Of a DNA stretch of 17,526 nucleotides, positions 1 to 4,948 are shown piece after piece. The stretch lies in assembly GCF_025791835.1 (NCBI RefSeq), contig NZ_JAOXLP010000052.1, forward strand, positions 1 to 17,526. Reading direction: 5' to 3'. A program made the position numbers and the translations under genes. The DNA comes from Roseomonas xinghualingensis (lineage in GTDB: Bacteria; Pseudomonadota; Alphaproteobacteria; Acetobacterales; Acetobacteraceae). The notes beneath the pieces were generated by a model. That model saw only the letters and a program-made list of their open reading frames with translations, ran no database searches and had not been told where the DNA came from. How positions within the stretch are numbered: position 1 is the first letter of the stretch; every line of letters starts with the position of its first letter.

Positions 1-127
1 CGCTCAACAACTCCATGTCGATCACTCCGATAACCCCGGCCATCCGGCCGGGGAGGTGAACAGACACGGGTCATTTCTCGGCGAAAACTTCGGCCCTTAC
101 CGGGTCAGCTCTCAGTGTAAATCAACA
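1..127. mobile_element. Terminal segment of an IS21-family-like insertion sequence
   Basis: The stretch ends in CA at 126-127, exactly where umuC homology begins. Read inward from that end on the minus strand it starts TGTTGATTTACACTGAGA, the style of IS21-family termini (TG...CA ends). Two related blocks repeat with a 34-base period: GGGTCA..TCTC....AAA at 68-87 and again at 102-121. Multiple internal terminal repeats of this kind are typical of the IS21 family. A perfect 8-bp hairpin lies inside it at 34-53. The transposase genes (istA/istB) would lie to the left, outside the window; the 30-60 coding bases that could belong to istB are too few to recognise. The family call is from pattern memory, so it is moderate. 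Confidence 0.55.
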
Positions 128-773
128 CGCAGCCTTGCCGCCCGAGCTGGTGCGCGACCTGCTGACCGTGGTTGGGGCCCGGGTCCAGCAGGAGCTGCGC
201 GGGGTCTCTTGCCTGCCGCTACAGATGATGACGCCGACCCGGAAGGGGCTCGCTGTCACCCGGGCCTTCGGCCGGCCAGTGGCTACCTGGCCGGAAATGC
301 GGGAGGCGGTCGCGGCCTACGCCACCCGGGCGGCCGAGAAGCTGCGGGCGGAGGGGCTGGAGGCTGGCCACCTCACCGTCTTCCTGCACACCAATCCGCA
401 CAACGGCGACCCCTGGCACTCGGGTCAGCGGGCGGCGCGAATCGAGCCGACTGCCGACACGCGCGACCTGATCCAGGCCGCCATCCGTCTCCTCGAGCCC
501 CTATGGAGGGACGGATTCAAGTACGTGAAAACCGGAATCCTTCTAAACGACCTGTCCCCCGAACAGATCCAGGCCCGGATGTTCGTATCACGGGATCCGA
601 CTGCCTCCAGGCGAGCGATGGCGCTGCTGGATGCCGTGAACAAGACACATGGCGCCGGTACCCTTCGGCCCGCCTCCACCGGCACCACGCGCTCCTGGGG
701 CGCAAAGGCGTCCCGGCGCAGCCCGCGCTACACCACCCGAATCGAGGAGATCATGGGCGCGCGGGTTTGGTAG
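128..773 (+). pseudogene. umuC: umuC, 3' fragment (DNA polymerase V catalytic subunit), truncated by an insertion element
   Basis: About 214 residues match the C-terminal part of UmuC, the Y-family translesion polymerase subunit of the SOS response. Recognisable pieces are the little-finger region (ELRGVSCLPLQ, then KGLAVTRAFGRPV and the AAYATRAAEKLR helix, then LTVFLHTN) and the terminal DUF4113-like segment (ALLDAVNKTHGAGTLR ... SPRYTT). The palm and finger domains with the catalytic acidic residues, roughly the first half of a normal protein of about 420 residues, are missing. Homology stops at about 128-134, where the insertion-sequence end begins. The frame is open back to 60 through IS sequence and a TTG exists at 135, so a fragment might still be translated, but it cannot be a polymerase. 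The C-terminus looks intact, so the truncation is 5' only. Confidence 0.8.
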
Positions 774-800
774 TCCGAACGGAGGGTGTCGGTTTCGGAC
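773..800 (+). terminator. Possible weak terminator hairpin behind umuC
   Basis: A 7-bp inverted repeat (GTCCGAA at 773-779 and TTCGGAC at 794-800, 14-base loop) starts at the last base of the umuC stop codon. There is no T-run after it, so intrinsic termination is doubtful. Confidence 0.25.
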
Positions 801-832
801 GCCGAGGCTGTGGCGGGGGAGCGGGTAGGGGC

Positions 833-1069
833 CTAGCCCTTCGACCCTGGCCGCTCACCAAGAAGATGGAGGATCACGCGCATCTCTCCGGACAGCGCCA
901 CGTCGCCGGTCGCGATGCGGCTGATCCCCCGCAGGATGACCTTCGGGTTACGTGGATCGCCCATCCGCGCCATCTCGCGGGCCAAGCTGCTCTGGGTGTA
1001 GCCCAGAGCAGCCAAGCGCTCGCGGAACCACGCCGCGTCATCGGTGGGAGGATTGGCGCCCTCGCTCAT
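833..1069 (-). CDS. Small helix-turn-helix (XRE-like) protein, 78 aa
   Basis: The product begins MSEGANPPTD. Residues 14-35 (WFRERLAALGYTQSSLAREM) look like helices 1-2 of a Cro/CI-type fold: the LGYTQSSLAR pattern is the usual start of an XRE helix-turn-helix. Residues 42-56 (PKVILRGISRIATGD) would hold the recognition helix and the following turn. The start at 1069 is preferred over upstream options because its ATG overlaps the TGA stop of the 54-residue gene upstream (ATGA at 1066-1069), the usual sign of translational coupling. It is probably the last gene of the leftward mini-operon read from the promoter at 1432-1460, and it is a candidate binder of the palindrome there; that link is inference. 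Specific family unknown. Confidence 0.65.
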   Translation of the reverse strand: MSEGANPPTDDAAWFRERLAALGYTQSSLAREMARMGDPRNPKVILRGISRIATGDVALSGEMRVILHLLGERPGSKG

Positions 1070-1230
1070 CGGAGATCGATCTTCACGAGGTTGCGGATGC
1101 CGTCGAGTATCCGGCGCCACCAGGGGCGGCGATCCTCCGGATCGGGCGGGGTCGGCCCGGTCCGCTTCACCTCGATCTTGAACCCCAGCTTCGGGGCGCG
1201 GGGCGCCGCGGCTGTGTCGGCATAGGCCAT
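1066..1230 (-). CDS. Uncharacterised basic small protein, 54 aa
   Basis: Reading from the ATG at 1230 gives MAYADTAAAPRAPKLGF..., ending ...ILDGIRNLVKIDLR. The Shine-Dalgarno sequence GGAGG (1239-1243, minus strand) sits 8 bases before the start, which is ideal. The stop overlaps the start of the helix-turn-helix gene by four bases (ATGA). These two features make the gene convincing despite its length. The middle is proline- and arginine-rich (TGPTPPDPEDRRPWWRRI) and the C-terminus could form an amphipathic basic helix. There is no signal peptide or membrane segment. I do not recognise the family; position and composition suggest a cofactor or partner of the neighbouring DNA-binding protein, but nothing in the sequence proves it. 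Confidence 0.65.
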   Translation of the reverse strand: MAYADTAAAPRAPKLGFKIEVKRTGPTPPDPEDRRPWWRRILDGIRNLVKIDLR

Positions 1231-1271
1231 GATTGAAACCTCCGGTGCCGGTGGCTAGATTGGAACCCGGT

Positions 1272-1299
1272 GGGAGAGGCCGTTGGCGCGGCCTCCCCC
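1272..1299 (-). other. RNA hairpin between the 27-aa and 54-aa genes
   Basis: In the leftward transcript, GGGGGAGGCC and GGCCTCTCCC form a 10-bp stem with one G-U pair around an 8-base loop. On the other strand the same position is an A-C mismatch, so the structure favours the leftward RNA. It lies in the 77-base gap after the 27-codon gene and about 30 bases before the ribosome binding site of the 54-aa gene. It could modulate translation or transcription of the downstream pair. No U-run follows in the leftward direction. Confidence 0.4.
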
Positions 1300-1307
1300 T
1301 TTCCAGA

Positions 1308-1391
1308 CTAGAAGATCAGGTGGACGGTGATTGCGATGGTCACCGTCCCCCATCTCTTGGTCTGGAAGGTGATTGTGAGGGTCATCCTCAT
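1308..1391 (-). CDS. Microprotein or leader peptide, 27 aa
   Basis: ATG at 1391 is preceded by AAGGAG at seven to eight bases distance (GGAAGGAGTGATG), a strong ribosome binding site. The peptide begins MRMTLTITF and ends with the hydrophobic segment GTVTIAITVHLIF, rich in alternating Thr/Ile/Val. It is the first reading frame after the promoter at 1432-1460. Inside the coding region there is a perfect 9-bp inverted repeat (GGACGGTGA at 1322-1330 and TCACCGTCC at 1340-1348). Together with the second hairpin at 1272-1299 this resembles a leader-peptide arrangement, though a functional small membrane or beta-strand peptide is equally possible. Not recognised from any family; the ribosome binding site is the main support. 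Confidence 0.5.
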   Translation of the reverse strand: MRMTLTITFQTKRWGTVTIAITVHLIF

Positions 1392-1431
1392 CACTCCTTC
1401 CGGGTTACCGGCTCTAGCCACCGGCCCGATC

Positions 1432-1460
1432 TATATACGTCATTGTGACGTATAAAGCAA
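1432..1460 (-). promoter_or_regulatory. Promoter with palindromic operator for the leftward mini-operon
   Basis: On the minus strand a -35-like TTGCTT (1455-1460) and a -10-like TATATA (1432-1437) are separated by exactly 17 bases. The spacer and part of the -10 box are occupied by a perfect interrupted palindrome, TATACGTCA-N3-TGACGTATA (1434-1454). Such placement is typical of an operator where a dimeric repressor blocks RNA polymerase. The first gene starts about 40 bases downstream. The AT-rich island in a GC-rich region supports a real promoter. The regulator is unknown; the helix-turn-helix protein encoded at the end of the operon is an obvious candidate for autoregulation. Confidence 0.6.
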
Positions 1461-1817
1461 TGGGAAAATCAACGCCTTTTGTGCGGGGTGCAAGTTTTTG
1501 CATGCTGCAGCGCGTGCCCCCAGCAGGGATTCCCTTCCGATCCGGCGGCGTATAGAATCGGCGGGTCAGCCGCTCTCCCGTAAGGGATCGGCACTGAAGA
1601 CCTGGGGCAACCCAGGCCAGAACGGCTGGTGGTGGGCGGGGGCCTGCCGCCGGCCGTTTTGCGTTGGGGGAACGGGGGCGGAACTGGCGCCCAAGGCCTG
1701 TGTCACGCCTGTGCCAAACCGATCCGCCGTGTTCGTGATTCACCCCGTACTTTCCTGAACTGCTGGGGTCTTGCCACACGCTCCAGAAGCCCTTATTCAG
1801 CCGCTTACCGAGCGGAT
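1461..1817. other. Gene-free stretch with structured RNA potential upstream of tRNA-Val
   Basis: No credible protein gene is seen. CCTGGG-GCAA-CCCAGG at 1601-1616 is a perfect 6-bp hairpin with a GNRA tetraloop. It is followed at 1621-1658 by a 12-bp stem (two G-U pairs on the plus strand) that runs into TTTT (1657-1660). The second hairpin fits an intrinsic terminator on the plus strand. What it would terminate is unclear; a small RNA in about 1500-1660 is possible. A weak promoter for the tRNA may lie at 1771-1798 (TTGCCA, 16 bases, TTATTC), ending 20 bases before the tRNA. Confidence 0.35.
1621..1660 (+). terminator. Predicted intrinsic terminator
   Basis: AACGGCTGGTGG (1621-1632) pairs with CCGCCGGCCGTT (1647-1658) as a 12-bp stem including two G-U pairs, followed by a T-run at 1657-1660. 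The U-run is short, so efficiency is uncertain. Confidence 0.4.
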
Positions 1818-1892
1818 GGGCGCATAGCTCAGCGGGAGAGCACCACCTTGACACGGTGGGGGTCACAGGTTCAATCCCTGTTGCGCCCACCA
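1818..1892 (+). tRNA. tRNA-Val (anticodon GAC)
   Basis: A full cloverleaf can be drawn: acceptor GGGCGCA/TGCGCCC, D-stem GCTC/GAGC, anticodon stem CCACC/GGTGG with loop TTGACAC (anticodon GAC), and T-stem ACAGG/CCTGT with loop TTCAATC. The discriminator is A and CCA is encoded. Immediately downstream lies an antisense recombinase remnant, so the 3' end of this tRNA was probably used as an integration site. Confidence 0.95.
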
Positions 1893-2003
1893 TCCGCCCT
1901 TTGATTTTTATCGCATTTTCTCTGTGGCTGCCCCAGCCAGCTTGGCCTGTGGGGCGCCAAAATCGGCCGAACAGGGCCAGAACAAAGAGCATCGTCTGGG
2001 CAG

Positions 2004-2165
2004 TCAAGCCACCCGCTTCACGGCGTCCCTCAGATGCTCTGGGGTCCCGGCCGCATACCTCTCCACCATGCGAAGGCTCGACCATCCGTCCAGGCGTATG
2101 AGCGAGTACAGGTCCACCCCGGCCATCACCATGCTCCCGGCCCAGCTATGCCGCCTGTCAAGAAG
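2004..2165 (-). pseudogene. Tyrosine recombinase (integrase), C-terminal remnant
   Basis: The reading frame ends with a stretch typical of phage-type tyrosine recombinases: RRHSWAG (second Arg/His box region), then DLYSLIRLDGWSSLRMVERYA, and a tail TPEHLRDAVKRVA. The GW corresponds to the His/Trp position and the Tyr of ERYA to the nucleophile. Upstream of about 2165 the frame no longer resembles an integrase, and the core N-terminal half, including the first catalytic Arg, is missing. It lies 111 bases beyond tRNA-Val and faces it, the normal layout of an integrase next to its attachment site. It is interpreted as the scar of an old tRNA-Val island. Confidence 0.7.
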
Positions 2166-2394
2166 CCACAAACCCAGCCGCCTTGCGGGTGGTCTCATGG
2201 GCTTGGCGGATTGCCGCCTCGGTCCAGCCTCCGCATAGGGCTTGTCCTGTTCCCGGCCGCTTTGGCGGACATGTTCCTCCGATGCGCATGGCGTCAACTC
2301 GGCGCGCCGAGCCTTACTTTTTAGACAGAAGCGAAATGTTTTACACTTGCCTGCCTTGGTAGAGTCTGGGCAGACATCGTTGCGTGATCCATGC

Positions 2395-2400
2395 TATACT
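2395..2400 (+). promoter_or_regulatory. Possible -10 element upstream of the 113-aa gene
   Basis: TATACT lies in an AT-rich patch about 44 bases before the ATG at 2444. I could not find a convincing -35 at the usual distance, so this is a weak call. Confidence 0.3.
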
Positions 2401-2443
2401 CAATAAAAATGACAAAACAGACAATGTCGGGGAGGGTAACGTA

Positions 2444-2785
2444 ATGCCAGATCGGCACGATCTGATAGAACTGGTTGTGGAAGTCTTTCAGTCTGGCATC
2501 TACGCATTGTTGCAGCGTTACCCCGACATGGATGACCGCCGAGAAGTTCTCGATCGTTTGCGCAAGGCTATGTCAGAGGTGCTGACGGCCGAGCCGGTGG
2601 CCTCAGATCCTGTTCTAACGATGAAGCTCCGTACGGTCATTGCAGCTGGCTTCGAGGCCTCGATCCGTGAGGCTGAAGCGGCCGCTGGGGGCCTTAATTC
2701 AGAAGTCAGTCGCTCCACCAGCACGGTTCACTGCTCCTATAATGAGAAGGGGGAGGGGCGGAGGGACATCTTGACCAAGGGGTGA
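2444..2785 (+). CDS. Hypothetical protein, 113 aa
   Basis: The ATG at 2444 is chosen over an in-frame ATG at 2384 because GGGGAGGG precedes it by about eight bases. The product starts MPDRHDLIELVVEVFQSG and is predicted largely helical up to about residue 85, with many acidic and basic residues (DMDDRREVLDRLRKAMSEVL). The last 25 residues (SRSTSTVHCSYNEKG...) are polar and look disordered. There is no signal peptide or membrane segment. Base composition is clearly less GC-rich than in the genes to the right, in keeping with foreign origin inside the decayed tRNA-Val island. I do not recognise the family. Confidence 0.6.
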   Translation: MPDRHDLIELVVEVFQSGIYALLQRYPDMDDRREVLDRLRKAMSEVLTAEPVASDPVLTMKLRTVIAAGFEASIREAEAAAGGLNSEVSRSTSTVHCSYNEKGEGRRDILTKG

Positions 2786-2808
2786 TCTGTTTTGACGAAG
2801 GTGGCCCT

Positions 2809-2843
2809 GAAAATTTTGCCTTGGGTGCCGGAGCAAAATTTTC
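2809..2843 (+). repeat. Perfect 11-bp AT-rich inverted repeat (terminator or operator)
   Basis: GAAAATTTTGC at 2809-2819 and GCAAAATTTTC at 2833-2843 are perfect inverted repeats around a 13-base loop. The repeat begins 24 bases after the stop of the 113-aa gene and is followed by TTTGG. Each arm also contains the self-palindrome AAAATTTT. It could stop transcription, but an AT-rich stem is unusual for a terminator, and a pair of protein-binding half-sites is an alternative. Confidence 0.45.
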
Positions 2844-2864
2844 TTTGGCTGGGGTGATCCCACC

Positions 2865-2972
2865 ATGAAATTCTCCATGGTCCATCCACGCATTCCCGCT
2901 GCCAAAGTGGCGCTTAGGTATTTTCCCGTAATTTGCGTGATTATTGTGGCCTTGGTTGTTTCGCTCTCTTAA
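2865..2972 (+). CDS. Possible small membrane protein, 35 aa
   Basis: ATG at 2865 opens a 35-codon frame: a positively charged N-terminus (MKFSMVHPRIPAAKVALR) followed by a single hydrophobic helix (YFPVICVIIVALVVSLS) up to the stop. This fits a one-pass inner-membrane microprotein with N-in topology. The ribosome binding site is poor (GGGGTGA 8-14 bases upstream). It follows the AT-rich inverted repeat. No family recognised; it may be chance. Confidence 0.35.
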   Translation: MKFSMVHPRIPAAKVALRYFPVICVIIVALVVSLS

Positions 2973-3459
2973 ACGGCTCCCGACCCAGACTTGATCAAGA
3001 GTGTGGATAAAGCGGCCGGCAAGCAGGCGAAAGCCCTGCGCGCCGGCTGCTTTGCGTTCAGGCACGCCACCGCGCCGCCCGATCTGCTACCCCAGGGCTC
3101 GGCAAGACTGTCGGGCGGGAAATTCGTCGCTCTTCCAGCAGCTTCCACGAGCTGCTCCACCTGCTGTTCTTCCAAACGGGGGACGCGAGGTCGTCTCGTC
3201 GCAGCCAACAAGGTGCCGCGTGGATGTAGAGCCGTGATGCGCCGTTTCCGGCTCGCGCAGGAAGTTAGGACGGCCAGATGCGCCCTGAAAATACCCTGGC
3301 CGGCTGCCATAGCGTGGCCCACCAGCCCCTGGCTTCCAGTTGTCGGAATGCGAGGTTCCCGCCCGCTGCATGCACATCAAGTCTTCTCACCGAATCGTGA
3401 GAGGTCTAGATTGAGGCGGAAAGAGGGCGCTTGAGCGCCGTCTAGCCCGCGAGGATGCG
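2973..3459. other. Stretch without a supportable gene
   Basis: Open frames exist on both strands, but none has a recognisable domain, plausible composition or ribosome binding site; all are rich in Arg, Ala, Pro and Cys, as expected of chance frames in GC-rich DNA. It may be eroded island DNA. A small hairpin GGCGC-TTGA-GCGCC is at 3426-3439, just before the next gene. Confidence 0.4.
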
Positions 3460-3663
3460 ATGTCTGAAACAACGCTCGACGCGATGGGCATGGATCAGGA
3501 AGTGACCATGCTGCGTCTGATGACGGCCCATGCCGCTTTTGCCCAACGGGCGCTCGATGCTTTCTCTGCTCTGCGCGGGGCTCGCGCCTCGGGCGTGCCG
3601 AATAAGATGCTCGATGCCCGGAGGGCGTGGGAAGGGCTTTGCGACACGTTCTGGCGCGGCTGA
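3460..3663 (+). CDS. Hypothetical protein, 67 aa
   Basis: ATG at 3460 has GAGG about six bases upstream. The product starts MSETTLDAMGMDQEV and is predicted almost wholly helical (TMLRLMTAHAAFAQRALDAF, then ARRAWEGLCDTFW), soluble and without membrane segments. It stands alone, with about 255 bases before the methyltransferase gene. The family is not recognised; the ribosome binding site and ordinary composition support it as a real gene. Confidence 0.5.
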   Translation: MSETTLDAMGMDQEVTMLRLMTAHAAFAQRALDAFSALRGARASGVPNKMLDARRAWEGLCDTFWRG

Positions 3664-3918
3664 TTTCGCAGTCAGCCACTCTCCCTTTGGAAAGCGCTGA
3701 CCAAAGCCTGCGGTAACCACTGCGAAGCGGCCGGCATCGGGTAGGGACCTGATCGCCGACCGTTTCGTGCCTGGGGGGCGTAAGGCCCTGCGTGAATCCC
3801 CCGGCGCATCTTGGCTTGGGACCCCGGTGCTCGACCTGTCGCCTTCGCGCGGGCTATGATCCTGATATGCAAGACGTTCTTTCGCGGTCACGGGGCTGAC
3901 CAGTTGCCACGCGATTTC

Positions 3919-4938
3919 ATGCGGGCCGCCGTGTCGACGGATGCGCTTCTCCCCACCGAGGCCGTCATCTGGGCTTTCCGCCTGTTGCTGGGCCGTGATC
4001 CCGGCCATTCGGAGATCCAGGCGCATCGCCGCCATCCCACGCTCGAGGCATTGCGGCAGGCGCTTCGCCCCAGCGACTATGCCGCGCCGCTCTGGCTGCT
4101 GGCGCCTCCTACCTCCCCCCTGATTCCCTGGCGCCTTGAGCCGCCAAGCCTGTCGCGGCCGGCCAGCCAGCTTTGCACCGCAGGCCAGTTCGACGAGCCT
4201 GATTATGCCGGCTGGTGCGCCACCATCGGTGAGGCGCCGCGTTCCCATCGCAAGCAATGGGAATTCTGCTGGATTCTTTCCGTGATGCGCGCGGCGGATC
4301 TGATCCGGCCCGGGGCGCGGATGCTTGGATTCGGTGTCGGGCAGGAGCCTCTGCCCTCCATGCTTGCGGCCTATGGTGTCTCCGTGATGGCCACCGATGC
4401 GCCGGCGGAGCTGGTGTCGGACATGGGGTGGGAGAGCACCGGTCAGCACGTCACGGAACTGATGCAGCTTCACCACCCACGGCTGGTGGACGAGGAAAGC
4501 TTCCGCGAGCGCGTTGCCTTCCGCCCCGTGGACATGAATGCCATCCCTGAGGATCTGCGCGGCTTCGATGCCTGCTGGTCCTCCTGCTGCTTCGAGCATC
4601 TCGGCAGCATCGACCACGGGCTTCGCTTCGTGGAGAACAGCCTGGAGACGCTGCGGCCCGGTGGGATCGCCATACACACCACCGAGTTCAATCTCGGCTC
4701 CAACGAGATGACGTTGGAGACGCCCGGCCTCTCCATCTTCCGCCGCTGCGACATCGAGCGGCTGCTGGAAAGCCTCGCCTCGCGCGGCCATGTGGTCTGG
4801 CCGCTGAACCTGCATCCGGGCGATGCGCTGCTCGACACCTATATCGACCTGCCGCCCTATGCCCTGCCGCATCTGAAGATTGAGGCGGAAGGGCATGTCG
4901 CCACCTCCATCGGGCTGGTGGTGCAGCGGGCGGGCTGA
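3919..4938 (+). CDS. Class I SAM-dependent methyltransferase with N-terminal DUF4214-like segment
   Basis: The protein has two parts (numbering from the ATG at 3919, 339 aa). Residues 13-50 (EAVIWAFRLLLGRDPGHSE...) resemble the short DUF4214-type motif often found on enzymes of surface-glycan biosynthesis. Residues from about 115 form a Rossmann methyltransferase: motif I MLGFGVGQE at 135-143, the acidic residue after strand 2 in ATDAP at 158-162, the motif IV region FDACWSSCCFEHLGS at 216-230, LRPGG at 245-249 and TEFNLGSNEMTLET after it. The substrate cannot be read. The start is uncertain: an ATG at 3856 and a TTG at 3811 are in frame, none has a good ribosome binding site, and a -10-like TATGAT at 3855-3860 would favour 3919. 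It is monocistronic and converges on the membrane-protein gene 10 bases beyond its stop. Confidence 0.8.
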   Translation: MRAAVSTDALLPTEAVIWAFRLLLGRDPGHSEIQAHRRHPTLEALRQALRPSDYAAPLWLLAPPTSPLIPWRLEPPSLSRPASQLCTAGQFDEPDYAGWCATIGEAPRSHRKQWEFCWILSVMRAADLIRPGARMLGFGVGQEPLPSMLAAYGVSVMATDAPAELVSDMGWESTGQHVTELMQLHHPRLVDEESFRERVAFRPVDMNAIPEDLRGFDACWSSCCFEHLGSIDHGLRFVENSLETLRPGGIAIHTTEFNLGSNEMTLETPGLSIFRRCDIERLLESLASRGHVVWPLNLHPGDALLDTYIDLPPYALPHLKIEAEGHVATSIGLVVQRAG

Positions 4939-4948
4939 ATGGCCCGCC

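Noticed and set aside
56..1225. 389-codon plus-strand frame over umuC and the mini-operon
   Set aside because: It is a different frame from the recognisable UmuC sequence, is rich in Arg/Gly/Ala/Pro, and crosses several better-supported genes.
1414..2085. Long minus-strand frame beginning MVEPSHGGEV and containing VGATGIEPVTPTVSR
   Set aside because: The VGATGIEPVTP stretch is the well-known artefact of translating a tRNA gene in antisense; the frame runs straight through tRNA-Val and has no domain.
2991..3434. 147-codon plus-strand frame and a 117-codon minus-strand frame in the same stretch
   Set aside because: No domain, biased composition, no ribosome binding site; neither strand is preferable.
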